64,000 nt of DNA from Heterocephalus glaber. Its lineage: Eukaryota > Chordata > Mammalia > Rodentia > Bathyergidae. The position numbers were made by a program, and so were the translations under genes. The notes under the pieces were generated by a model. It saw nothing but the letters and a program-made list of their open reading frames with translations. It made no database searches and had not been told where the DNA came from. This document shows positions 24,885-34,531 of the stretch, in pieces. Numbering within the stretch: the first letter of the stretch is position 1; the number at the start of each line of letters is the position of its first letter. The stretch is taken from NCBI RefSeq assembly GCF_000247695.1, contig NW_004624795.1:7768316-7832315 (forward strand), given 5' to 3'.

Positions 24885-24889
24885 CCGGC

Positions 24890-24898
24890 CAGGTGAGC
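24890..24898 (+). other. Candidate splice donor on the plus strand
   Basis: CAG|GTGAGC, a strong donor match in the strand opposite to CA10, inside the island. It could belong to a divergent noncoding transcript. No open coding exon precedes it. Confidence 0.3.
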
Positions 24899-25330
24899 GT
24901 GCTCGCCCCGAGTCCCAGCGTCAGGCCGGCCTCGGGCACCCGGGGACGGAGGCAGCAGTCCCGGGCGGAGAGGAGCGGCTGAGCCGGGCCACAGAGGGAG
25001 GAGGAGGAGGCCGGGCGTCTGAGCTTCGGGCCCTGCGGCCGCTGCCGGGCTCCAGCCCCCGGGGGGCCGCGCGCCCCGCCCCGCCCGGCTGCCCGCGGGG
25101 CCCTGCAGGGTCTCCGAGTTTCTCTGCTTCCCCGAGAGAACTTCGCGCCCGCCGGCTCGGCGCGGGAGACCAGGGCGGGATCGTCCTGGGAGCGCTACGC
25201 GGAGCTTCTCCCTCCGCTGCGGAGTGTTGGGGATTTTTGTTTTTGCATAATTCATTCCCTGTCCTCCCCCTTCCTTCCTTCTCCTGCTCCCTTCCCTCCT
25301 CCCCCTTCTGGGCTCCGTTGCGGGAACACC

Positions 25331-25337
25331 ACTTACC
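25331..25337 (-). other. Candidate splice donor (noncoding first exon)
   Basis: Minus-strand AGG|GTAAGT: all six intronic positions match the consensus. It lies inside the CpG island upstream of the CA10 ATG. Confidence 0.4.
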
Positions 25338-26084
25338 CTAGAGTTCTCTCTGCAGCTTCCCAGACCAGTTGCAACTCTTGCCCGCCAGTCCCTCACCTCC
25401 CCGCTCCCGAAGGTGGGGAAAACGTCTTTCTAAGTCCGGGTGCGGGTGCTGCCAACTGTGCTTCCACCCAGCTCCGGGAGGATCCGAGCCTGATGCAAAC
25501 GGGTTTCCCTTCTTGATTTGTTTTCTTGCCTGCCCTGTTTTTCTTTAGCTCTAGCGCTTTGGAGGCTTCCGCCGGGGTTCAGGAGACTGCCCGGGATACC
25601 CGGCTGCTTGCGGGGAAGGCGACTTCCCCACCAAGCCCGCGCGCGCGCACTCCGGCCCAGCGCGCGAGTCTCCGCGCCCCGGGGGAGATGGGGGCGGCGC
25701 GAGCACCACCCACCGCCGGGCCGCCAGGCCGCCGCGTCCGAGCCCGCCAGTCCGCGGAAGGGCTCTCCGTGAGGCGGGCGGGCCGAAGCTGGGGAAGGAC
25801 TGGCAGCCAGTTGCAGTGCAGATGCCAAGAAATGGGAACCCTGCGCTCGGGACTGTTCGGCCGGAAGGGCTGGGAGCCAAGGGGAAGAGAAACTGCAGCA
25901 GATCGCAGTGCGCCTCTCGCTGCTGCAGGGCTTTGCCAGGAGCCCCAGACCTAGCTCGTGGGGGTGCTGAGGCAGAGCAGGGAAGGGCGAAGGGAATCCC
26001 GGGAACGATCTCGGATTTCTCCACGCGCTTGTCCGATTCCGAACTGTGCCATTGGCAGATTTTGCATAAGCGCGGATGGACACC

Positions 26085-26091
26085 ACGCGCG

Positions 26092-26132
<41 letters not shown>
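26085..26132. repeat. (CG)n(CA)n alternating purine-pyrimidine tract
   Basis: About 15 bp of alternating CG run directly into (AC)16. Such tracts readily adopt Z-DNA under negative supercoiling. It sits near the upstream border of the CpG island. Confidence 0.95.
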
Positions 26133-26134
<2 letters not shown>

Positions 26135-26640
26135 AAGCCGCAGGGATTTTCTGTTTTGCACTTTTAAATTTTTGATGTTTAGAAGCCATCTCGGTGTGAA
26201 CCGCGCTCTGAGAACCGCACGAAGGATGGTTAAGTGGAAAGCACGGAGGCCAAAGAAAGTACAGGGTCCACCCGCACAAGTCCATCCACTTATCTTCCCG
26301 GAGTGAAACTGGCCCGCGGGCTACGCAGCAGCTGAGGGCGCGGCTTGGGCTCCGGAGGAGTTACGCCACAGAGCTCCCAGGAATCTGGCTCGGGCTTGCC
26401 CTGCCCAGGCGTCCGGGGTGTCTTTTGGCTGAGTGGCTGGAGAGGAGAGAGCAGAGGAGGGAGGAGAGCAGAGAGCGGCTCTGGGAGCTGTCAGGGCTGC
26501 GCGGAGGCCTGCGCGGAGGCGGGAGCGGGGCGTGCAGTCCCGCTGCCTCGGGGGATTCTAAGAACCGCTGGCAGCCTTGCCTACTCTTTCAGAAGGAGGT
26601 GTGGCCCAGGGATCCATCCTGTGAGGTGACTGCAGAGGAC

Positions 26641-27384
26641 TCCAGGTGGTCAGCACGTTAGGAATCTAGGCCCAGATGCAATAAATCCAGGACCCCCGTA
26701 TGGAGCGCCTTAAGGCTCCGCAGCAAAGGTATTGAGACTCGAGACTTAGAAGAATCCGAGTTAGTGGGAATTAGCCCATTTGGGAAGCATATGGGGAGTG
26801 TTTGCCTCCGTACCTTGAAAGTAGACTGCTTGAAAGGGATTTGTGAGGGAAGAGAAGAGAAGCATTTTGCCCAATCTGGACAGATCTAGCGCCCAGGGTT
26901 CAGAACCGTGGACAGCGACCCGCTTTCTGGGCTCTGGCAGCGGGATTTACAGCCAGGGGGAGTGCTCTTCCCTCTGGAGGTCAAAGCAGAGGGGCTGGAT
27001 TTTTATACCATGGCCAATTCATTCACTAAAGAATTCTGTAAATATTAAGTGAGTGTCTTATATGCGTCAACTGCTGTGGGAAGATGCCGGTGTCTCGTAA
27101 TTGCAAATGCATAATCTGTGCTTTTAAAAGCTCATACTCTATATCCCTTTACAATTTGCCTTGTGACCAATGCCTGTAAAATACTACTTCAGTTACTTTT
27201 CTTAATCCTGCATACTTGCCTTCTGCACTCTAAAAATATATTTATTTTCTGCCACGAAGTACTTTCAATGGAAAAAAGTATTAGTGAAAAAAAGAGTTTC
27301 AAGGTATTGATTGCTTGTTATGGGCAAGGCATTGCCAAATTCCTTACACGAGTTTTCTTGTTGAGTTATCATAATATTCTCTCT
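26641..27384. other. Upstream shore of the CpG island
   Basis: Falling GC content, no gene, no clear repeat. Short open frames have no recognisable homology. Confidence 0.45.
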
Positions 27385-27715
27385 TAGTCCACTTGTACCG
27401 CTATAACAAAACACCACAGCTAATTTGCAAACTATAGAAATTTATTTCTTACAGTTTTGGAGGCTAGGAAGTCCAAGATTGAGGATCTTGCCCTTGGCTT
27501 TCAGTGAGGGCATTGTTGCTTTCCTCACATAGCAGAAGGGGAAAGGGCAAACACCGCCTAGGCTAGCTCCTTTCTGAAAGGTGCTGATCCATTTGTGAGG
27601 GTAAGACTCTCGTGACTTAATCACTTCCCAAAAGGTTCCTCATCGCTTAATACTAGCACAATGGGGATTAAATTTCAACATGAATTTTGAAGAAGATAAA
27701 TCAAAACATAGCCAT
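27385..27715 (-). mobile_element. Old LTR-type repeat, antisense
   Basis: CTTAGTCCACTTGTACCGCT, TTTTGGAGGCTAGGAAGTCC, TAATCACTTCCCAAAAGG, and GGGGATTAAATTTCAACATG follow a common mammalian MaLR-like pattern in reverse. It lies just upstream of the CpG island. Confidence 0.5.
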
Positions 27716-28939
27716 TGCCTATGAGATAAATATTGTTATTATTTCCACTGTATAGATATAAAACAAGCATAGAATAATTTTTTCAAGATCTTACAGTCCT
27801 AATTGGTAATGTATAGATCATACCTGGGCAATCCAAATTTAGAAGCCAGGCTGCACCACCTCCCTACATGCTTTGTAAAATGAAAAATATCATCTTTTGG
27901 AGGGTACTTTGTACTTAGAGCAGAAGTGTATACTCTTCACACACCTAGAATCAATTGAAGGAAGGATGAAAATGTAATGGCAGATCATGTAGTTTACAAT
28001 TTAACTCCCTTCTATTTGGGAGAAGGAAATGATCCTTTGGGATTAGGAATAATCCAAAGCATTTCTAATTAAAAAACATCTGAGTGGCTGCTAGATGCCT
28101 ATTCTGTTCATCTTGGAATAAAACAATGAATACAACAGTTTCCTAACATTTTTGATCTATACCCATATCTTGATAACTCTAAAATTTCTCTCCCTGAACT
28201 TGTCTTCATCTTTTGTCTCTTGCCTGTTCCTCTAGGTTTCTCCACTACAAATCACGTGCTGTGAATTTTGTACCAAGCTCAGTTGTTGCGCGGAGACCAG
28301 AGGGTTACAGTTCCACTCGTCAGGAGAGTGTTAAATTACTTTGTGTTCTCGCTCTTCCTTCTCCTTCATTCTGCTCTCTAAAAGAAGGAGAGGCTCATTG
28401 GATTGGTAAAATCTGTAGGAGTCCAACATTGCTTAGGGCATGTTTCTCAGCAGCTGGTCACTCTGCTTTAGGTGAAAGAGACCCATTTGTATCTCTCGTG
28501 CCTTTATTCTCTTGGTAAACCTGCTGGCACAATGATCTCACAGTGCCTTTACTGTGTATGTCTGCATGTCTTTTCTTTCTTTCTTGAAGTAATTGGGTTT
28601 CTGAGACCAATCACAACCATTCACATGCCAGGAAAAGATTATTTAGAACCTTCTTTGTACACCCAACTATCTTTTTGGATGATTTCCTAGTTCTGGATTT
28701 GGAGGGAGTGAAAGTGCTGTTTTAATCTTTATGTACAAATCTTTTTACCCAATGAAACTACGTACTACAATACACTTTGGAACATATAAAGCTTCATTTG
28801 GTGAATGTGTCACCATCGTTTGAAAATGTTCTTATTTTTAATTACTTTCAAGCCAGGGAACTTCATGATTGGCTTCTCCTAATTTTTATCAAAAAAATCA
28901 AAATTACTCAAATAGAAAGATATACCATATTGGATGAGA
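27716..28939. other. Unassigned intergenic sequence
   Basis: A weak antisense MIR signal around 27740-27860. Otherwise nothing I can name. Confidence 0.4.
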
Positions 28940-30640
28940 AAACTTAATGTTGTTAAGATACCAGTTTCACACAAGCTGTATTCTGTAGTCAATATAATCC
29001 CAATTGGTGTCCCTGCAAACCTTTTTGTTTGTTTGTTTGTTTGTTTGTTTTAAATGTAATTTAACAAGCTGTTTCCATAAAATCCATATGAAAATACAAA
29101 GGACCTAAATTAGCCTTGGTACTGTTGAAAAGAAAAACAAAATTGGAAGATTTAAACTATATGACTTCAAGACTTATAAAACTTTAGCAATCAAGACAAT
29201 GTAGTACTAGCATCAAGATAGAGATATAAATCAATGAAACAGAGTAGAGTCTAGAAATACAAATCAATGAAACAGAATAGAGAGCCCAGAAGTAGAATGA
29301 CATATATTAATTTGGCTGATTCACAAAAGTACAAAGTCATTTCCTTAAGGAAGAACAACCTTTTTAATGGATTGTCTTTTCAAGAAAACAGAAAAATAAA
29401 ATATAATTTATACATTTATGTACTATTTAAAGTAATTAAAATGGACCATAGACATGCATGTAAAAAACAGAAAAATATTGGAAGAAATCTTGATGAGCTT
29501 TGGTTAAGTGAATATTTCCTAGATAGGACACCAAAAGTATGACTAATAAAAGAAAAAATAATATATTATACTTCATCTAAATTAAGTAAAATACAAGAAC
29601 AATTTGTGTTTCATCCAAATTAAGAACTTGTGCTCTAAAAGATGCTTAATGTACAAAAATAAAAATACAAGTCACAATCTGAGAGAAAATATTTTAGAAA
29701 TAATAGGTATCACAAATGACTTGTAAGCAGAAAATACAAAAGGTGCTCAACTTAATTCAAAACAATTTAAAAATGGACAAAGGGTATGGATACTTTATCA
29801 AAATATACATATTGATGTCAAATAAGAATATAGAAAGATGTTTAACATAATTTGTCATTAGGGTAATGAAATTTAAAACACATGTTTATCAATATATACA
29901 TGTTCAATTAGCTAAAATTGAAAATGAGTACGTTAAACATTAATGAGAATATTTAGCAACTAATGCTCTTATACATTTCTGGTGGGGATATGAAATTATA
30001 CAGTCACTTTATTAAGCAGTTGGGCAACTTCCTAAAAAGTTAAGTATATATAAACTGTATGACTATTTTTTCTACTCCTAGATATTTATACTGGAGAAAT
30101 AAAAGCTTATGTCCCCACAATGACTTCTGTTAAGATAGTCATAGTACTTTATTTTAGTAGTCACAAACTAAAAACAACACAAAATGTCCACTAGCAGATT
30201 AATGGATAAAGAAAATTTGAAGGATTGTATAGAAATTTTAAAAAAGCAAGGAACTGTTGCAATATGGAGGAACGTGGATTTATCTCAAAGATCTTTACAC
30301 GGACTGAAAGAATTCAGATAAAGGGAGTGCCTGGAGTATGAGTCCATTTAGATGAAACTGTAGGCAATGTAAGCTGATGAACAGTGACAGAAAGCTAAAT
30401 AGTGACTACCTAGGGAGCACAGCAAGGATATAGGGAAGGACGGAGGAAAGAGGTCACAAAAGAGTGCAAAGAGACTGCACGGTTATTGAGTGCATTCATT
30501 ATCATAACTGCACTAACAGCTTATGGGTTATATACATGCTGAAAAGCATTGAATTAGACACTTCAAAATGTGCAGTTTGTTTGCCAATTATATGTCGAAG
30601 AATACATCTAAATGGATGAAAGTGTTTTTGAAAACGTAGA
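28940..30640 (+). mobile_element. Old L1 ORF2 fragment
   Basis: Recognisable ORF2 stretches in order (ATCAAGACAATGTAGTACTA, CAATGAAACAGAATAGAGAG, TTCTGGTGGGGATATGAAA, CCACTAGCAGATTAATGGAT, CAATATGGAGGAACGTGGAT). Heavily mutated, with no long open frame. A short segment containing CAATGAAACAGAGTAGAG is locally duplicated at about 29232-29280. Confidence 0.85.
29022..29050. repeat. (GTTT)n microsatellite
   Basis: About seven tandem GTTT units at the start of the old L1 fragment. Confidence 0.9.
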
Positions 30641-31254
30641 GACCACACTTACATACAGACATATGGTATTAATTGTAGCTGGATTAGAGAAACTCATCAT
30701 TATCACACTATTATTTTATGTGAAATGCTGGTTACTATTATCTTAGTCTTTGTGAAATAGTAGAACTTAAGGATTCGCTCTTTCTGTAATTTGGAAGCTC
30801 TGGTGTAAAGGAAATACTTCGATGCTGTACCTACATCTTTATTTGTTTTTCCAAGTATTAAATTATGATGTCATAATTTCTGTGGGGGATCAGAGAGTAA
30901 GATTCTCTATTATACATTGTGGAGATTCCTGTTGAAGATAGTGGGAATTAACTAGGCCAGTCATTCCCGGAGAGAGCTAGAACTTGAGGAACAAAGAACG
31001 GCAGGAAAGATCAGCCTTCAACTGGGGGTGAGCAAGGAATTCTTCATTTCCTTTGAGCAAGGATGATGGTTAAGGGGTCTCAGTACATTTGGGGACATGA
31101 TTAGTCATGATGGCAAAGCTCGGTTCTGTCACTGAGATATAGGTTGTGAGCGAGGCAAAGGGGAAGCCTTTAGTAAGACTGAAGATCCAATGAGGAGTCC
31201 TAATACACTTGAGATGTAACTTGTGGTCCAAGAGTCATCAGGCCCAGCGACAGA

Positions 31255-31512
31255 TTAAAAATAGTTGCTGCATAGTTTCTCTTATATAAGAAACTGAAAT
31301 TATAAGTAAAGAACAAAATAAAAGAGAATAGAAAGTAGGGAGATAAATCTTTCTTTAATGGAAGGGAATCAAAAATGGAGGGAGAGAGGAAGGGGAGGAG
31401 ATGAAAAAGAGGATTATGTTGTGTTGTGCATATGTGCCAACTCCACGAAGCAATGTTGTAAACATGCTGCCCTGCAAACATGCACTGATCCAAATTTTTC
31501 AAAAACGTAATC
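31255..31512 (+). mobile_element. L1 3'UTR fragment
   Basis: Same order as the end of the copy at 12680-12930: TTCTCTTATATAAGAAAC, GAGAATAGAAAGTAGGGAGA, a GGAGGGAGAGAGG tract, GTGCCAACTCCACGAAG, and CCTGCAAACATGCACTG. Confidence 0.75.
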
Positions 31513-31936
31513 TCTGAATGTTATTTCTTCCTGCTGTCTCCTCAGATGACTCTTGATAAAGTTATAAACCTCTTCATGAAAATGTCTGTGTGAGCACTAT
31601 GGCTATGGTGATGAGGGGGCCTGCAGCGGTTCTAAAAGCAACGTGGAGCTGCAAACAGAAGCAGAAGCAAGGGCTTGACGGTTCCTTGATTTGGAGGAAG
31701 AGTTGGACCAGAAGACCAAGAGCACACTTGTGTCAGAATGAAGAATTGTGTGGCAGAACAGAGGTGGATGATGGAGAAGATGTATGTATGAACATGGAGC
31801 ATGAACAGAGGAGCTTCTCTGTGGAGACTCCCCAAAGGTTTTGAGAAAGGAGAGAACTCCAAAAAGGGGGATTGGGAATCTCCTATTCAGCATGCAAGCT
31901 AAGACTTTCACTTTCTATCTCTCCTACAATTTTTTA

Positions 31937-32016
31937 TTTTTTTGGTACCAGGGATCAAACTTGGGTCCTTGGGCTTGTGCAACAGGCGGTGAAACCACTG
32001 AGCTAAATCCCTGGCC
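31937..32016 (-). mobile_element. ID-type SINE
   Basis: Reverse-orientation ID (GGTACCAGGGATCAAACTTG to GAGCTAAATCCCTGGCC). Flanks at 31919-31936 and 32017-32034 match at 17 of 18 positions (CTCTCCTACAATTTTTTA and CTCTCCTTCAATTTTTTA). Confidence 0.93.
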
Positions 32017-32035
32017 CTCTCCTTCAATTTTTTAA

Positions 32036-32200
32036 TAGTTACCAGGAGTTAAACATAGGGCCACTGACCTGAGCTACATCTCCAACCTTTTTTTATTTTT
32101 TTGAGACAGAAGGGTCTCACTAAGTTACCAAGTTGCCCAGGTTGGACTTGAACTTATGATCCTCCTGCTTCAGCTTCCCAGAGTGCTGGGATTACATAGA
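32036..32200 (-). mobile_element. B1-ID composite SINE, antisense
   Basis: Contains an ID-like piece (GAGCTACATCTCCAACC) followed by a reverse 7SL-derived B1 part (GAGACAGAAGGGTCTCACTA to CAGAGTGCTGGGATTACA). Head-to-tail with the ID SINE just before it. Confidence 0.85.
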
Positions 32201-32224
32201 GAGTTGCAAAAAAAAAAAATACAA

Positions 32225-32615
32225 ATACAGTACATTCGAGTTCTGGAGGTCAGAAATCTAGAATGAATCTAGAAGGCAGCATTCTTTCTGGAGAAGAAAG
32301 GAAGGGAGGAATCTGCTCCTTTTATTTTCCAGTTTCCAGAGGCAGTTTATAGTTGCTGGCTCAGATCTCTCTCCCAGAAATAGTTTTGCCCCAACCTCTA
32401 CTTCCTCAGAATCCCTTTTTTCCTCATAAGACCACTGTGATCACTTTGGGCCAACCTGAAATATCAGGGCCATCTCCCCATCTCAAGATCCTTCTTTTGA
32501 TCACCTCTCTAAAGTCCCTTTTGCCATGTAAGGTGATATATTTCTGTGTCCCAGGGATTGGGACATGAACATCTTTGGTGTTGTGGAGATATTATCCTGC
32601 TTACCAGGAGAAGGT
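32225..32615 (-). mobile_element. Old ERVL-type LTR, antisense
   Basis: Begins GTTCTGGAGGTCAGAAATCT and carries TCATAAGACCACTGTGATCA and GGACATGAACATCTTTGGTG, parallel to the copy at 2755-3245. Confidence 0.5.
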
Positions 32616-34088
32616 AGATGTGGGTCACATGAAGAATGACAAGAATAGATCAATGGAGCCTTTCATGAAATAATTGAAAATGAAAAGCTTGCTACTGTTC
32701 AATCTGTATAGTAATGTACTTTCTATTTTTCAATAGTGAGTTCATGTGGGTTATTTGGAGCATTGGTAGGAGACTTTGTGCTCTATAAATTAGTATATCA
32801 AGAAGAGATGTTAAGGCATTTGAGTGGATACAGTTCACTTCTCTGGACAAATAATATCAGATGCTGGAAGGGCCTATATTCTTGTCTTTGACCTCAGAAT
32901 GGACAATAGGCTTGTTAGCACAAGTGTTCATCATTATTTTAAAAAAAACTTTCTTCTCAGCCATTCTTTAATGTGTGACAAACTCTAGGGATTTCATTCT
33001 GTAAAATAAAATAGCAGAAGTTTCATTCCTATACAATGGTATGCCTTTTTTTCTATTTAAAGTTTGACTAGGACATGCTACACACTTAGATGATGACTTT
33101 TTGGCTAAGCATTTGGGCATCATTTTGGAAGTCAGTAAAGCTCTTGCTAAATCTCTTTTATTATCATTGTAGTTAATCTCTCTCATGCCTTCAGTCTCCT
33201 GAACTGAAGGTCTTACAGAACAATGACTTACTTTCAGTGCATAAATAACAGGCACTGTGTAAATGATTGCTGAAAGACCAAATAGGCTTATTTGTATATT
33301 AAAAATGAATCCAAATTTTCTTGTATTTTTATCATGGATTTAATGATGGATGGCTCATAATACATTGCAAGTGCATCTTAATGCACATGTAGTCCTTGTC
33401 TAGTTCAATGCCCTTCATTTTTAGATGAGAAGATGGAAATTGAAGGGAGGTCAGGTAATCTGTCCAAGTTGAAACAGAGGCAGACTCGGAATTCAAATTA
33501 GCCTTCCTTATTATTCCTTTTTAGGTTTTTAAACTTTCTATTCGAACCATTACTTCATTTGTTACCAAATAACACAGTGCAACAGCTGAAACTTAAAGGT
33601 AAATATATTATCTCAAACTATAAATCTTAGGGGAAGATAACTTTATCCACATTTTCTGCTTTCTGTCCAATGCACTTTCAGTTCAACTCCATCGTTTATG
33701 TGTGTGTGCTTCTTTATATTAATCCTTTTCCAGGGAAGTTTAATACCAAAAGGCTCTTCATAAACCAACTGTAGTACCCGTGGGTAGTAGTTACAGATCA
33801 ATATTGAGCATTTTAATTTCATAATGGTTCTCAGGTTTAAAGAAAGGCTTTCATTAGGATAACCATCTGCTTGCATCTCAGCTTCTAGAACTTTTGAGTT
33901 AGCAACTAGTGCATTAGGTTTTTTAATTATCTGCTAAGTTTTATTTACAACACCTCCCTAATGATTAGCATTAAAATGGCAAGTATTAATTTTCACGTAA
34001 AAGATACTTTCCTGTTCTCCATTCAGAAATTCCTACATGCTATATTTTAGAGTCATATGTCCAATTAATTTATTAGGAAAATCTAGAA

Positions 34089-34090
<2 letters not shown>
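32616..34090. other. Unassigned intergenic sequence
   Basis: AT-rich, with the MIR fragment at 33405-33510. No gene. Confidence 0.45.
33405..33510 (-). mobile_element. MIR SINE fragment, antisense
   Basis: TTAGATGAGAAGATGGAAAT, ATCTGTCCAAGTTGAAACAG and AGACTCGGAATTCAAATT. Confidence 0.6.

Positions 34091-34122
<32 letters not shown>
34091..34122. repeat. (TG)16 microsatellite
   Basis: Uninterrupted. Confidence 0.95.
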
Positions 34123-34123
<1 letters not shown>

Positions 34124-34306
34124 CAGTTGAATTCACTTGGAACATTTGGAGACTTGGAACAAAAGACTCCTATCTCTCCCAGTCCAAGTCTCTTCCTCTT
34201 TCTCTCTCTACTCCTAGCACTGCCACACACTACCAGCAACCTCCTCTGAGGTTTTTCATTCTTACAAGAGATGCCTCAAGCTCAAGTGTCTTAAAAACTG
34301 CTCTTA

Positions 34307-34472
34307 CTTGGGTGTGGTGATGCATGACAATTCCAGTACTCTGGGAGGCTGAGGCAGGAGGATTGCAAGTTCAAGGCAGCTTGGCCAACATAGTGAGACC
34401 TTGTCTCAAAATAAAAAGTAAAAAAGAACTGGGGACATAACTCAGTGCAAAAACCCTGGGTTCAAGTCTCAA

Positions 34473-34475
<3 letters not shown>
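34307..34475 (+). mobile_element. B1-ID composite SINE
   Basis: GGGTGTGGTGATGCATGACA, GGGAGGCTGAGGCAGGAGGA, and GTGAGACCTTGTCTCAAAAT (B1 part), then ACTGGGGACATAACTCAGTG and GGGTTCAAGTCTCA (ID part). The 3' end runs into a GA microsatellite. Confidence 0.93.

Positions 34476-34527
<52 letters not shown>
34476..34527 (+). repeat. (GA)26 microsatellite at SINE 3' end
   Basis: Pure GA array directly after the SINE, in the place of its A-rich tail. Confidence 0.95.

Positions 34528-34531
<4 letters not shown>

Larger units (their letters stand above)
23886..25337 (-). other. CA10: Probable CA10 5' leader region (untranslated, possibly spliced)
   Basis: Sequence directly upstream of the CA10 ATG on the minus strand. 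It is GC-rich, contains a CGG repeat and several upstream ATGs, and carries a good minus-strand splice donor (AGG|GTAAGT) whose GT starts at 25336, so the last exonic base would be 25337. A plausible matching acceptor (TTTTTGCAG|G) has its AG at 24238-24237. These would allow a noncoding first exon ending at 25337 joined to a coding exon starting at 24236, but an unspliced leader is equally possible. Limits are approximate. Confidence 0.45.
23590..26640. promoter_or_regulatory. CpG island covering the CA10 promoter and 5' leader
   Basis: Base composition changes abruptly from AT-rich to strongly GC-rich with frequent CpG between these approximate limits, for example around 24290-24660, 24990-25200 and 25620-25780. 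The first coding exon of CA10 lies at its left edge. Many GGGCGG/CCGCCC-type (Sp1-like) motifs are present, with a CCAAT-type box (ATTGG) at 26051-26055. No convincing TATA box is seen, as is usual for this promoter class. Alternating CG/CA tracts lie at 23608-23656 and 26085-26132. Exact transcription starts cannot be read from the sequence. Confidence 0.9.

Noticed and set aside
24118..26167. Many long Arg/Pro/Ala-rich frames in the CpG island on both strands
   Set aside because: Stop codons are rare in GC-rich DNA. None has a recognised domain, and they overlap each other in all frames.
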